NCBI GenBank assembly: GCA_023395615.1
Contig: JAEWYP010000069.1
Location: forward strand, 8,678 to 72,677
Length of the DNA stretch: 64,000 nt
Direction: 5' to 3'
Source: Bacillota bacterium
GTDB taxonomy: Bacteria; Bacillota; Clostridia; Christensenellales; Aristaeellaceae
Shown: positions 18,899 through 28,499 of the stretch, in pieces
Numbering within the stretch: position 1 is the first letter of the stretch
Layout of the letters: the number at the start of each line of letters is the position of its first letter
The notes under the pieces: model-generated
Databases searched by the model: none
Seen by the model: the letters and a program-made list of their open reading frames with translations, nothing else
What the model was told of the DNA's origin: nothing
Program-made: the position numbers and the translations under genes

Positions 18899-18926
18899 TT
18901 GCATGTTCCCACGAATCTGATATAAT
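18899..18926 (+). promoter_or_regulatory. Promoter of the cyclophilin gene
   Basis: TTGCAT (18899-18904), 16-bp spacer and TATAAT (18921-18926). Confidence 0.72.
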
Positions 18927-18994
18927 ACTGAGGTTATCGAAACGTTAAGGCGGAAACGCCTTCGGATAGGACGAAATCGGAGAGGATGATTAAC

Positions 18995-19510
18995 TTGGCA
19001 AACCCTGTGTTTGAAATTACCATGCAGGATGGCGGCGTACTGAAAGGGGAACTGTACCCGGAAGATGCCCCCCAGTCGGTTGGCAACTTTATCGCGCTGG
19101 CCAACAGCGGATTTTATGACGGACTGATTTTTCACCGCTGCATCCCCGGCTTTATGATCCAGGGAGGATGCCCCAAGGGCACCGGCACCGGCGGGCCCGG
19201 TTACAGTATCAAGGGGGAATTTGCGCAGAACGGCGTGCCCAATCCGATCCGACATACCTACGGGGTGCTCAGCATGGCGCGCAGTATGATGAAGGACAGC
19301 GCCGGGTCCCAGTTTTTTGTGATGACCAGCGACAGCCCGCATCTGGATGGGGCATACGCGGCATTTGGCAGGGTGCTGGAAGGTATGGAGGTAGCGGATC
19401 GCATCGTTGCCGTTCCGACGGACCGTAACGATCGGCCGTCCGTGCCGCAGGTGATCCGCTCCATCCGAGTGGATACCTTCGGTGAGGTATATCCGTTCGA
19501 TCAAATCTGA
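18995..19510 (+). CDS. ppiB: Peptidyl-prolyl cis-trans isomerase, cyclophilin type
   Basis: A 171-residue cytoplasmic cyclophilin that speeds proline isomerisation during protein folding. The catalytic block is complete: IFHRCIPGFMIQGG (Arg and Phe/Met/Gln positions), GPGYSIKGEF, GVLSMAR, SAGSQFFV and HLDGAYAAFGRVLEGM. The ATG at 18986 touches GGAGAGG directly, so the in-frame TTG at 18995, 9 nt downstream of it and giving MANPVFEI, is preferred. The U32 gene starts 64 bp downstream and may be cotranscribed. Confidence 0.95.
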   Translation: MANPVFEITMQDGGVLKGELYPEDAPQSVGNFIALANSGFYDGLIFHRCIPGFMIQGGCPKGTGTGGPGYSIKGEFAQNGVPNPIRHTYGVLSMARSMMKDSAGSQFFVMTSDSPHLDGAYAAFGRVLEGMEVADRIVAVPTDRNDRPSVPQVIRSIRVDTFGEVYPFDQI

Positions 19511-19574
19511 ATCTCTTACCGTCGGCGCGGGGCAACTGCTCCGCGCCGCTTTGTCGCCGGGAGGAGGCGGAGCG

Positions 19575-21977
19575 ATGCCGGAAAGCTTAAAAAAAACGAT
19601 GGAACTGCTTGCGCCTGCCGGGGATGAAGCATCGCTGCGCGCCGCTGTGTGCGCCGGCGCGAACGCTGTGTATCTGGGTTTCTCCCGTTTCGGCGCACGT
19701 GCTTCAGCGGCGAATTTTGATGCGGAGATGCTGGAAAAGGCTGTAGCTTACGCGCACCTCTATCATGTCAGGATTCACGTAACGGTGAATACGCTGGTGA
19801 AGCCGCAGGAAACGGCAGATGTGCTGGAGACGCTCGGCGTGATCTACGCCTGCGGCGCGGACGCGGTGATCGTACAGGATTTGGGCGTGGCGCATATGGC
19901 GCGCGCGGTATATCCATCGCTGGAACTGCACGCCAGCACCCAAATGGCGATCCATTCGGCGGCAGGCGCTCGGTTTGCGATGGAGCATGGCTTTCGTCGG
20001 GTGGTGCTGGCCCGTGAATGTACGTTGCAGACCATCGAACAGGCCGCGGCGACCGGAGCGGACATTGAAGTGTTTGTACATGGCGCGCTGTGCGCCGGGG
20101 TGAGCGGGCAGTGCCTGCTTTCCAGCATGGCGGGCGGGAGAAGCGGCAACCGGGGCCGATGCGCGCAGCCCTGCAGGCAGCAGGTTACGCTGGGCGGCAC
20201 GATGGCCGCGCTGCTTTCCACACGGGACCTTTGTCTGCGCGACCACCTGCCCGAACTGGAGGCTGCGGGCGTGGCAGCACTGAAAATTGAAGGCCGCTTG
20301 AAACGCCCCGAGTATGTGGCCGTTGTGACCGACCGCTATCGCAGGGCGCTGGACGCGTTAGCCCGCGGCGAGTTTGCGCCTGCGGACGAGGAAGAAAAAA
20401 CAGCGTTGAAGCAGGTTTTCCACAGAGGCGGATTTACTGTGGGGCACGCGCTGGGCGCCGAGGACGCGGCGCTGTGCGCCCCGGAACGGGTCAACCACGG
20501 CGGTGTCCCCATTGGGGAAATCCTCGCGGTGAAAGGCAATCTGGCTGAAACGGAGCTTACCCTGCCGCTGCACGACGGAGACAGCCTGCGGATTGAAGGC
20601 GCGGAGGATGTGGAACTGCGTTATTCCGGCCCGGAAACGGCGGGGCACGCGACCCTGCGCCTGCGGCCCGATGTGTGGGTGCGCCCGGGCGATCCGGTCG
20701 TGCGGCTGGCGGACGCCGAACAGCTCCGATGGGCGCAGAACCTTACGGAAAAGCAGATTCCGGTAACGATGCGGGCGGAGGTGCTGGCGGGCAAACCCCT
20801 GCGCCTTACGGCGAGCGACGGCATCAGCGTTGCGGAAGCCTTGGGTGAATCGGCACAAACCCCGCGAACGAGACCCCTTACGAAAGAGGAAATTATTGCT
20901 GCGCTTTCCAAACTGGGCGACACGCCGTTTGTGCTGGCGGAGGAACCCATCGTGGACACGGACCGGGCTTTCGCACCGGTGTCGGCGCTGAACGCCCTGC
21001 GCCGCAACGCGCTGGAGAAGCTTGCGGATATGCGTCGCACTGCTTTTTCGGCGGAAAAGCGTGAAGCTGTGGCCGCACTTGGGGGCGAAGCACGCAGAAT
21101 ACGTAAACCGAGGAACGTGTCAAAGCAAAATGCCGTGGAAACGCTGGCGATCAGCTTCACCGACGCGCAAATCGGGCAGGATTTTTTAGCGGCAGGCGCG
21201 AACCTACTTCTATATGCCCCGACAGACTACACGCTTCCAACACTGGTGGATGAACTGCCGAAACTGCCGGTCGGGACGTGGCTGGTTCTGCCGCCACAGA
21301 TGAGTGACGAGGCATTCGCACAGCTTTTACCGACGCTTTCGGAAAACGCCGGTCAACTTGCGGGTATTGTGCCGGGGAGTGTGGGACAGCTCGGCTTTCC
21401 GTTGCCAATTCCCTTTGCGCTGGGTGAAGGAGTGCCGATTACCAATCCCGAAGCAGCACAGGAATTGTTAAGCAATGCTCCTGCGTTCTTTACCCTGTGG
21501 CCTGAACTGAACTATACCGAACTGACGGCGCTGTTGAACGGGGAAAATGGGGTGCCGCCGCTTTTAAAAGTCTATGGCAGAGAACGGCTGATGCTGCTGA
21601 ACCATTGCCCGGAACGGGTACGCCGTGGACTGACCCATGGGCGGGAACACTGCGCGCTGTGCGGCCTGGATGATCGTGCCTGCGCCGCGCCGGACCCGTC
21701 GCTTACCGACCGTCGGGGGTACGATTTCCCCCTGCGGCGCATGCGGATGCCGGAGGGCTGCGTGGTGGAGCTGCTGAATGCCCTGCCGACCGACCTGTCC
21801 GGACAGGACAGCCGCCGGAAGGCGCTGGGCGCGGGAATGCTGTTAAGCTTTACCGTGGAGCCGCCGGAGCGCCAGCTGGCCGTTACGCGACGTTTCGCGG
21901 CGCTGATGCGAACCGGAATCACCGAAAAGGATAACGAACCTTCCACCACCGGACATTTTTTACGCGGGGTGGAGTGA
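19575..21977 (+). CDS. U32-family peptidase-like protein with DUF3656 domain
   Basis: An 800-residue member of the YhbU/RlhA-type U32 family, once called collagenase-like and now linked in E. coli to 23S rRNA cytidine hydroxylation and other Fe-S chemistry. The N-terminal region has ELLAPAGDEASLRAAVCAGANAVYLG (residues ~10-35) and the central VFVHGALCAGVSGQCLLSSM with RGRCAQPCR, the conserved Cys cluster; later LKIEGRLKRPEYV. Further Cys near the C-terminus (HCPERVRRG...HCALCGLDDRACA) complete the set thought to bind an Fe-S cluster. The start at 19575 follows GGAGGCGG. mutS2 lies 48 bp downstream in the same direction. Confidence 0.9.
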   Translation: MPESLKKTMELLAPAGDEASLRAAVCAGANAVYLGFSRFGARASAANFDAEMLEKAVAYAHLYHVRIHVTVNTLVKPQETADVLETLGVIYACGADAVIVQDLGVAHMARAVYPSLELHASTQMAIHSAAGARFAMEHGFRRVVLARECTLQTIEQAAATGADIEVFVHGALCAGVSGQCLLSSMAGGRSGNRGRCAQPCRQQVTLGGTMAALLSTRDLCLRDHLPELEAAGVAALKIEGRLKRPEYVAVVTDRYRRALDALARGEFAPADEEEKTALKQVFHRGGFTVGHALGAEDAALCAPERVNHGGVPIGEILAVKGNLAETELTLPLHDGDSLRIEGAEDVELRYSGPETAGHATLRLRPDVWVRPGDPVVRLADAEQLRWAQNLTEKQIPVTMRAEVLAGKPLRLTASDGISVAEALGESAQTPRTRPLTKEEIIAALSKLGDTPFVLAEEPIVDTDRAFAPVSALNALRRNALEKLADMRRTAFSAEKREAVAALGGEARRIRKPRNVSKQNAVETLAISFTDAQIGQDFLAAGANLLLYAPTDYTLPTLVDELPKLPVGTWLVLPPQMSDEAFAQLLPTLSENAGQLAGIVPGSVGQLGFPLPIPFALGEGVPITNPEAAQELLSNAPAFFTLWPELNYTELTALLNGENGVPPLLKVYGRERLMLLNHCPERVRRGLTHGREHCALCGLDDRACAAPDPSLTDRRGYDFPLRRMRMPEGCVVELLNALPTDLSGQDSRRKALGAGMLLSFTVEPPERQLAVTRRFAALMRTGITEKDNEPSTTGHFLRGVE

Positions 21978-22025
21978 CCCGACCCGGACGGCCGGGTAGA
22001 AACTGAGCAACAGGAGGCGCTGCGC

Positions 22026-24380
22026 ATGGAACCGGCCCGGGAACTGCGAGTGCTGGAATTTACGAAAATACGGGAAATGCTGTCGGCTTTCTGTGTAACG
22101 CCGATGGGAGCGGAGCTTTGCCAGGAACTGACTCCTTACCGCGATTTTTCTGAGGTAAGCCGCGCGCTGGAGGAAACGGAAGAAGCCACGATTTTGCTGG
22201 CCTATCTGGGCGGTTCACCGCTTCAGTGGTTTGGCGACGTACGGGAGCAGCTTTCACTGGCGGGTAAGGGGGCGGCGCTGTCGCCCAAGGCCCTGCTGGA
22301 TGTGGCGGGATGCCTGCGGGCCGCCCGCGCCGCCCGCGCCGCTCTGGTGAAGGAGCGAGAGGATACCCCAATTTTGACCGGGCTGGCCAGCAGGCTGACC
22401 ACTCTGCCCGGTGTGGAGCAGGCGATTACCGACGCGATCCTGAGCGAGGATGAAATCGCCGACCGTGCGTCCGCGGAGCTGATGCAGATTCGGCGGCAGA
22501 TTCGCGCCGCGAACGAGCGGATGCGGGAAAAGCTGAACCAGATGATCCACAGTTCTTCTTTTGCCAAGTACCTGCAGGATGCGATTATCACCCTTCGGGG
22601 AGATCGCTACTGCATCCCCGTTAAAGCGGAATGCCGGGCAAATGTGCCCGGACTGGTGCACGACCAGAGTTCCACCGGTGCGACGCTGTTTGTGGAGCCG
22701 ATCGCGGTGGTGGAACTGGGAAACGATTTAAAACAGCTTCGCGGCCGGGAACAGCAGGAGATTGAACGAATTCTGCTGGCGCTGACCGGGCAGCTTGCGC
22801 CGCATGCGGACGAACTGCGCGCGGATATCGATATCCTGAACCATCTGGATTTCGCCTTTGCCAAGGGCCAGCTGGCTAAGGACATGCGAGCTTCCCTGCC
22901 GAAGCTGAATAACCATGGATATATCAAACTGATCCGTGCACGGCACCCGCTGATCGACCGGGACAAGGTGGTACCGACGACTCTTTGGCTGGGGGACGAC
23001 TTTACCACGCTGGTAGTGACCGGCCCCAATACAGGCGGCAAGACGGTAACACTGAAAACGGTAGGGCTGCTGACCCTGATGGCACAGGCGGGCCTGCATG
23101 TGCCCGCGGACCTGGGTACCGAGCTGGCCGTGTTTGAGCATGTGTATGCGGATATTGGAGACGAGCAGTCCATCGAGCAGTCCCTGTCCACCTTCTCCAG
23201 CCACATGAAAAACATCGTAAGCATTATGGACGTTGTAACGGAACACGATCTGGCGCTGTTTGACGAGCTGGGCGCTGGCACCGACCCCACCGAAGGCGCG
23301 GCGCTGGCGCAGACGATCCTTAAAAACCTGTTGCAGCGTAAAGTGCGTACCATGGCGACAACTCATTACAGCGAACTGAAAGCCTTCGCCCTGTCCACCC
23401 CCGGTGTGGAAAACGCCAGCGTGGAGTTTGACGTAGCCACCCTGCGCCCCACCTACCGCCTGTCCATCGGCATTCCTGGGAAAAGCAACGCGTTTGAAAT
23501 CAGCCGGAAACTGGGATTGTCTCCGGCGCTGATCGACGAAGCAAAACAGTTGCTGTCCCAGAACGACGTGCGTTTTGAAGACGTGATCGCCAACGCCGAG
23601 TATCACCGGCAGATCGCCGAAAAAGAGCGTAAAATGGCGGAGGAAGCCTATCAGGAAACGGTGTCCCTGCGGAACGAGGCGGAGAAACTTCGCAAAGAAA
23701 TGGAAGACAACCGCGAGAAGAACCTGCGCAAGGCGAAGGAAGACGGTAAGCGCGTGATGGAAAACGCGCGCCGGGAAGCCGAAGCGATTATTTCCGAATT
23801 AAAAACATTAAAAAAACAGGCGCAAACGCCCGAACACGAGGTGCAGGCGCTCCGGAAACGGATGGAGAAGGGAATCGACGACTTAAGCGAAGGGCTTTCC
23901 CAGCCCAGTGAAACGCGGTTTACCCCGCCCAAGACCGTCCGCGTTGGCGAAAATGTGGAAATCGTGAACCTGAAAACGCGGGGCACGGTGCTTACCCTGC
24001 CGGACAGCAAGGGCGAGGTGCAGGTGCAGGCTGGCATTATGAAACTGAAAGCTCACCTGAGCCAGTTGCGCATTGTGGAACCGGCCAGAACGGTCAAAAC
24101 CAGCGTAACGGCCAAAACCGGCGCTGCCACGCGCAGCGTGCCGTTGGAACTGGACGTGCGCGGGCTGGCCCAGGATGAAGCGCTGCCGGAGGTGGACCGC
24201 TACCTGGACGAGGCGACGCTGGCGGGCCTGCACGAGGTAAGCATTATCCACGGCAAGGGCACAGGTACGCTTCGCATGGGCATTCAGCGGCATCTGAAAG
24301 GCCATATGGATGTGAAGAGCTATCGACTGGGCGTGTACGGCGAAGGCGAGGACGGCGTAACGGTGGTAACGTTGAAATAG
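22026..24380 (+). CDS. mutS2: MutS2 ATPase with Smr domain
   Basis: A 784-residue MutS2/RqcU protein. In Firmicutes it acts on collided ribosomes and has also been linked to suppression of recombination. Visible parts: core and clamp region (1-310), ATPase with Walker A GPNTGGKTVTLKT near residue 336, Walker B LALFDELGAGTDPTEG near 410, a long Lys/Glu-rich coiled coil (~520-630), a KOW-like VGENVEIVNLKTRGTV segment and a C-terminal Smr domain with LDVRGL and IIHGKGTG motifs (from ~705). The length is normal. AACAGGAGG precedes the ATG. It is in line with the U32 gene upstream and the response regulator downstream. Confidence 0.96.
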   Translation: MEPARELRVLEFTKIREMLSAFCVTPMGAELCQELTPYRDFSEVSRALEETEEATILLAYLGGSPLQWFGDVREQLSLAGKGAALSPKALLDVAGCLRAARAARAALVKEREDTPILTGLASRLTTLPGVEQAITDAILSEDEIADRASAELMQIRRQIRAANERMREKLNQMIHSSSFAKYLQDAIITLRGDRYCIPVKAECRANVPGLVHDQSSTGATLFVEPIAVVELGNDLKQLRGREQQEIERILLALTGQLAPHADELRADIDILNHLDFAFAKGQLAKDMRASLPKLNNHGYIKLIRARHPLIDRDKVVPTTLWLGDDFTTLVVTGPNTGGKTVTLKTVGLLTLMAQAGLHVPADLGTELAVFEHVYADIGDEQSIEQSLSTFSSHMKNIVSIMDVVTEHDLALFDELGAGTDPTEGAALAQTILKNLLQRKVRTMATTHYSELKAFALSTPGVENASVEFDVATLRPTYRLSIGIPGKSNAFEISRKLGLSPALIDEAKQLLSQNDVRFEDVIANAEYHRQIAEKERKMAEEAYQETVSLRNEAEKLRKEMEDNREKNLRKAKEDGKRVMENARREAEAIISELKTLKKQAQTPEHEVQALRKRMEKGIDDLSEGLSQPSETRFTPPKTVRVGENVEIVNLKTRGTVLTLPDSKGEVQVQAGIMKLKAHLSQLRIVEPARTVKTSVTAKTGAATRSVPLELDVRGLAQDEALPEVDRYLDEATLAGLHEVSIIHGKGTGTLRMGIQRHLKGHMDVKSYRLGVYGEGEDGVTVVTLK

Positions 24381-24436
24381 CGGCGACGCGCCGTGTGCGG
24401 GCCGCGTAAGCGGTTGATAACAGGAGGGAAAACACC

Positions 24437-25141
24437 GTGTCGGACAAACAGCGGATTCTGTTGGTGGACGACGACAGGAACATCAGCCATCTCATCCGGC
24501 TCTATCTGGAAAAGGAAGGGTTCGAAGTCTGCGAAGCCGCGCGCGGGGACGAGGGGCTGGCTGCCTTTAAGCGGCAGCAGCCGTCGCTTGTGCTGCTGGA
24601 TGTGATGCTGCCCGGCGTGGACGGGCTGGAGGTGCTGCGCGAAATCCGCAAAACCAGCAAAACGCCGGTCATCATGCTGACCGCCAAGGACGAAACCTTC
24701 GACAAGGTGCTGGGGTTGGAACTGGGTGCGGACGATTACATCACCAAGCCTTTTGAAAACAAGGAACTGGTCGCACGCGTCAAGGCGGTGCTGCGCCGCA
24801 GCGGCGCGGAGAGCGAGAATACGGAAACTGACGACATGCTCAGCTTTCCACAGCTGACCGTGAGCCTGAAGCGATATGAAGTCACCTTTGAAGGCAGCCC
24901 TGTGGAGATGCCCCCCAAAGAGCTGGAAGTGCTGTACTTCCTCGCTTCTCACCCTAACATGGTGTTTACGCGGGAACAGTTGCTGGAACGCGTATGGGGT
25001 TTTGACTTTTTTGGCGACAGCCGCACGGTGGATGTGCATATCAAGCGGCTGCGGGAAAAGCTGGTAGGCTGCGAGCAGTACGGGTGGGAAATCCACACGG
25101 TATGGCGCGTAGGCTATAAATTTGAATCGAAACAGGGGTAA
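24437..25141 (+). CDS. OmpR/PhoB-type response regulator
   Basis: A 234-residue DNA-binding response regulator. The receiver domain (1-120) has the acidic pair DDD near residue 9-11, the phospho-acceptor Asp in LLDVMLPGVDG near 55, and Lys in YITKPFENKE near 106. The C-terminal winged helix (~130-230) has PKELEVLYFLASHPNMVFTR and SRTVDVHIKRLREKL. It starts with GTG at 24437, 8 nt after GGAGGG. The cognate kinase follows 64 bp downstream. Confidence 0.95.
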   Translation: MSDKQRILLVDDDRNISHLIRLYLEKEGFEVCEAARGDEGLAAFKRQQPSLVLLDVMLPGVDGLEVLREIRKTSKTPVIMLTAKDETFDKVLGLELGADDYITKPFENKELVARVKAVLRRSGAESENTETDDMLSFPQLTVSLKRYEVTFEGSPVEMPPKELEVLYFLASHPNMVFTREQLLERVWGFDFFGDSRTVDVHIKRLREKLVGCEQYGWEIHTVWRVGYKFESKQG

Positions 25142-25205
25142 AACGCCGCGGGGCGCGCATTCGCCCTGTAGTGATGCAGCCCTGCTTTTCGCACCGGAGG
25201 CGCTT

Positions 25206-26711
25206 ATGTTTCACAGCATGTTTTCCCGGCTGTTTTCTATGCTGCTGCTGATTATTCTGGTAGTGGTCTTTGTCGGCGCGGGTTTTTCCATCCTGACCAT
25301 TCGCAGCAATATGATTAACAGCCGCATGGACAGCCTGTTGGTGCAGGCGCGGGAAATCGCGTTTCTGGCCAGCCGCGTGGAGGACAACACCCTGAGCGAT
25401 TATCTTGGGCTGGATACGCCGACCGAATCGTATTTACAGTGGAAAGCAGCGAATGTATATCAGGATTTCGGCGCGTATATCCTGATCGTGGACCGTAACG
25501 GCCGTGTGAAGGACAACATGAACACAGCAATCCAGAACAACCCGTCGGCTGTAGAAAATCTGTCTCCTTCGGATGTGGCGGATACTTTGCGCGAGGTTCT
25601 GTCGGGTAAAGAGGTGGAAACCCGTATTACCAACGCGGTCAACGGAACCATCTTTACCGTGGCCGTGCCGTGGGTGCAGAATAATACGGTGCTTGGCGCG
25701 GTGTTTATTCATACCAGCGCGCAGGTGATCGAGGCGGAGTATCGCGGCGTAGTGCTGCAGGTTGTGGGCGGTTTTTCTATCGCGGCGCTGGTGGCGGCCG
25801 CGTGCGCGCTGCTGTATACCCGAAGTATCGTAAAACCGCTGACGGTGATTACCCGCGCCGCTGAGGATATGAGCCGCGGCAACTTCAATTCCCGCGCGGC
25901 GGTGACCGGCGTTGACGAGGTGCGCCAGCTGGCCGGGGCGTTTAACGTGATGGCGGACAAACTGGCTCAGGTGGAGGAAAACCGCCGCGAGTTTGTCGCT
26001 AACGTGAGCCACGAGCTGCGTTCACCCGTTACCAGCATCCACGGGTTCGTGGAAGGGATGCTGGACGGAACCATCCCGGCGGAAGAACGGGACCGTTATC
26101 TTCAAATCGTTTCCGACGAGACCAACCGGCTCAAAAAGCTGATTGCGGATTTACTGGAACTGAGCCGCATGGAAAAAGGAGCGGTTCAACTGACCTACGC
26201 AAACTACGATATTAACGAAACGATCCGTCGCGTACTGATTGCCCGTATGGCGGACATAGACCAGCGCGGTATCACCCCCCAGCTGGATTTTCAGGTGGAA
26301 CCGTGTATGGTGCACGCCGATCAGGACCGTATCGAACAGGTTGTGTATAATCTGGTGGACAATGCGTTGAAGTTTGTGAATGACCACGGGAACTTGACAA
26401 TTACCACCGCGATAGTGCATGATAAAGCAACCGTTATCGTCGCCAACGACGGCGCGCCTATCCTGCCGGAGGATCGCCCGCATATCTTCGACCGGTTTTA
26501 TAAAGCGGATAAGGCGCATACCGTTGGCAAGGGTTCCGGAACGGGCCTAGGGCTGAGCATCTGCCAGCGCATTATCCAGCAACATGGTCAGACCATCCGG
26601 CTGTTGCCTGTGGAAACCGGCGCCGCGTTTGAGTTTACGCTGGAGGCCGGGGTGAAACCAATGCCCCTTGGAGAGGGCGACGCGGCGAAGGATGCGACTG
26701 AAAAGGAGTAA
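25206..26711 (+). CDS. Membrane sensor histidine kinase (HAMP-HisKA-HATPase)
   Basis: A 501-residue partner kinase of the regulator just upstream. Two membrane helices flank an extracellular sensor domain (~32-180), which is followed by HAMP (~198-250), a HisKA dimerisation helix with phospho-acceptor His in VSHELRSPVT near residue 268, and a HATPase with the N box (VVYNLVDNALKF), G1 (VANDGAPI) and G2 (GSGTGLGLSI). The start at 25206 has GGAGG 5 nt upstream; the longer frame back to 25122 overlaps the response regulator and lacks a ribosome site. The signal is unknown. Confidence 0.93.
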   Translation: MFHSMFSRLFSMLLLIILVVVFVGAGFSILTIRSNMINSRMDSLLVQAREIAFLASRVEDNTLSDYLGLDTPTESYLQWKAANVYQDFGAYILIVDRNGRVKDNMNTAIQNNPSAVENLSPSDVADTLREVLSGKEVETRITNAVNGTIFTVAVPWVQNNTVLGAVFIHTSAQVIEAEYRGVVLQVVGGFSIAALVAAACALLYTRSIVKPLTVITRAAEDMSRGNFNSRAAVTGVDEVRQLAGAFNVMADKLAQVEENRREFVANVSHELRSPVTSIHGFVEGMLDGTIPAEERDRYLQIVSDETNRLKKLIADLLELSRMEKGAVQLTYANYDINETIRRVLIARMADIDQRGITPQLDFQVEPCMVHADQDRIEQVVYNLVDNALKFVNDHGNLTITTAIVHDKATVIVANDGAPILPEDRPHIFDRFYKADKAHTVGKGSGTGLGLSICQRIIQQHGQTIRLLPVETGAAFEFTLEAGVKPMPLGEGDAAKDATEKE

Positions 26712-26718
26712 TAGCGTC

Positions 26719-27252
26719 ATGGAACGGCATATCTTTCTGGTCGGCATGCCCGGAAGCGGGAAAAGCGCGCTGGGGCGCAGGGTTGCGTTGAAGCTGCAAA
26801 CGCCGTACCTGGACACGGACGCCTACCTGGCGGAAATTACCGGCATGAACACAGCGCAGATTTACTCCACTTATGGGGAGGCGGCCTTTCGCGACGGGGA
26901 AACGCGCCTGTTACAGGACTTGATTACTGCTACTCCCGGAATCATTTCCACGGGCGGGGGCACTGCGCTGCGGGAGGAGAACCGCAGGCTGATGCGCGCG
27001 CACGGGTACGTAGTTTTGATTGATCGCCCGATTGATGATATCCTGCTGGACATCCGCGCGGAAAAAAGGCCGCTGCTGGCACAGATGGGCCACGAGGAAA
27101 TCGAGAGGATTTACGAGGAACGGATGCCCATCTATCGCAGCGTTGCCGATGTGGTGCTGGATAACGGCAACGGCTTCCACAGCGGCCTGGCGTCGTTGGA
27201 GAGCGTGGCGCGGCAGCTGGGTGCGAAGGGCTGGAAACCCGCAGAGGAATAA
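26719..27252 (+). CDS. aroK: Shikimate kinase
   Basis: A 177-residue enzyme phosphorylating shikimate at the 3-hydroxyl in the chorismate pathway. The Walker A loop is GMPGSGKS (residues 8-15), the shikimate-binding Asp lies in LDTDAYL near 32, the Arg in AAFRDGE near 57, and the Gly triplet is STGGGTA near 78-83; the lid has EKRPLL. The start at 26719 is supported by AAAAGGAG at 26701-26708, which lies in the end of the kinase gene. No other aro gene is nearby, so its position after a two-component pair looks incidental. Confidence 0.93.
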   Translation: MERHIFLVGMPGSGKSALGRRVALKLQTPYLDTDAYLAEITGMNTAQIYSTYGEAAFRDGETRLLQDLITATPGIISTGGGTALREENRRLMRAHGYVVLIDRPIDDILLDIRAEKRPLLAQMGHEEIERIYEERMPIYRSVADVVLDNGNGFHSGLASLESVARQLGAKGWKPAEE

Positions 27253-27327
27253 CCTTTCTTTGGCTGAAAACGCGTCGCGTTGAAACAGGCAACGCAACCT
27301 ACTGTTATGATATTAATAATTCAAATC

Positions 27328-27366
27328 AAACACCCCACAGGCGCGATCGCCCGCGGGGTGTTTTTG
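27328..27366. terminator. Terminator between aroK and the metal-receptor gene
   Basis: AAACACCCC pairs with GGGGTGTTT around a GC-rich inner hairpin, with TTTTT after it and A-rich sequence before it, so it can work in both directions. Confidence 0.85.
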
Positions 27367-27388
27367 TGGTTTATGTTTTTCTGCGTTG

Positions 27389-28327
27389 TCAGTTCAGCGC
27401 GGTTTTCAGCGTTTCCAGATTTTCCGTCATGAAATCCACCACAGTTTTTCCTGAAGCAAATTCATCTGCGGTCAGGTTATGGCAGGCGTAGAAGATGTGT
27501 GTCGGCACCCCTGTCGCCTCGCTGATGGTATCTGCCAGCGTATGCGTGGAAAGTTCCGGGTACAGGATCAGCGGGACCTGGTCTTTCTGTACTTTATCAA
27601 TCAGAAAAGCCACGGTTTGCGCGCTGGGTTCGGTTTCCGCGGAGCATCCGGGGAAAGCCGCGTAATATGTGAGGCCATATTCTTTAATGAAATAGCGTTG
27701 CGCAAACCGATCGCCGAAGATGATTTCCTTGCGCTTGGCTGTGCTGACAACCTGGCGGAAGGAATCATCCAGCGTTTGCAGCTTCTGCGTGTAAGCCGCG
27801 GCGTTGGCGCGGTACGCGTCGGCATGTGTGGCATCCAATGCGGACATTTCCTCGCAGATGGCGTTTACCATCGCAATCGCGTTGACCGGAGAGGTCCAGA
27901 CATGTTCGTCCATTTCCGGTTCGGCATCGGCACTTTCCCCTTCTTCAGCCTGCATGCCTTCCACCGTTTCTTCCGTAACGGTCGGAACCATGTCCGTGAG
28001 ACGTACAGCCTTCACCTTGCTGTCCTGCATGGAGGACAGGATATCGGCAACCCATGCGTCCGATTCTCCGCCGACATAAATGAACAGGTCAGCGTTGCGG
28101 ATCGCGATAATATCCTGCGGGGTTGGCTCGTAGGTGTGCGCTTCAGCCCCGGGCTTTAACAGCATGGTCAGCTCCACGGCGCCGGTGTCGCCTGCGATGG
28201 CGCGTGCAAAGTCGTACTGGGGAAAGATGGTCGCCACTACGCGCAGCGTCGGCGCACTTTCAGCAGCCGCAGGTAACAGGGACAGCGCCATCAGGCAGGT
28301 CAACAGCAGCGATAACCACTTTTTCAT
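27389..28327 (-). CDS. Zinc/manganese-type ABC transporter solute-binding protein (ZnuA-like)
   Basis: A 312-residue exported cluster-9 receptor. The signal peptide is MKKWLSLLLTCLMALSLLPAAAES; no lipobox Cys is seen. Metal ligands are likely the His in AEAHTYEPTPQD, MDEHVWTSP, and the His and acidic residues further on. The loop that is often His-rich in ZnuA is acidic here (EEGESADAEPEMDEH), which might tune metal capture. No ATPase or permease gene is next to it, so it must use a transporter encoded elsewhere. A consensus promoter overlaps an inverted repeat upstream, which suggests metal-dependent repression. Confidence 0.88.
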   Translation of the reverse strand: MKKWLSLLLTCLMALSLLPAAAESAPTLRVVATIFPQYDFARAIAGDTGAVELTMLLKPGAEAHTYEPTPQDIIAIRNADLFIYVGGESDAWVADILSSMQDSKVKAVRLTDMVPTVTEETVEGMQAEEGESADAEPEMDEHVWTSPVNAIAMVNAICEEMSALDATHADAYRANAAAYTQKLQTLDDSFRQVVSTAKRKEIIFGDRFAQRYFIKEYGLTYYAAFPGCSAETEPSAQTVAFLIDKVQKDQVPLILYPELSTHTLADTISEATGVPTHIFYACHNLTADEFASGKTVVDFMTENLETLKTALN

Positions 28328-28448
28328 GAAGTTCCCTCCGAATTCTCCGATTGGTTTACGGTGCGGGCTTCCGGCATGAGCATGTCGGTTCCCGAATCTT
28401 CATTCCCAGTTCTGTGTAAAGGACGGGTCGGTTCCTTCACACTAAATT

Positions 28449-28472
28449 AAAAATGAAATTCGTTTTCAAATT
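28449..28472 (-). promoter_or_regulatory. Candidate metalloregulator operator
   Basis: AAAATGAAATTCGTTTTCAAATT-like inverted repeat, with TGAAA and TTTCA arms around a short centre plus AA/TT at the ends. It overlaps the -10 and the start region of the ZnuA-like gene. Zur or another Fur-family repressor is the natural candidate, but the motif does not match a textbook box exactly. Confidence 0.45.
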
Positions 28473-28498
28473 ATAAACGGGCAATTCAATTTTGTCAA
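28470..28498 (-). promoter_or_regulatory. Promoter of the ZnuA-like gene
   Basis: On the minus strand TTGACA (28498-28493), 17-bp spacer and TATAAT (28475-28470), a perfect sigma-A consensus. Confidence 0.88.
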
Positions 28499-28499
28499 G

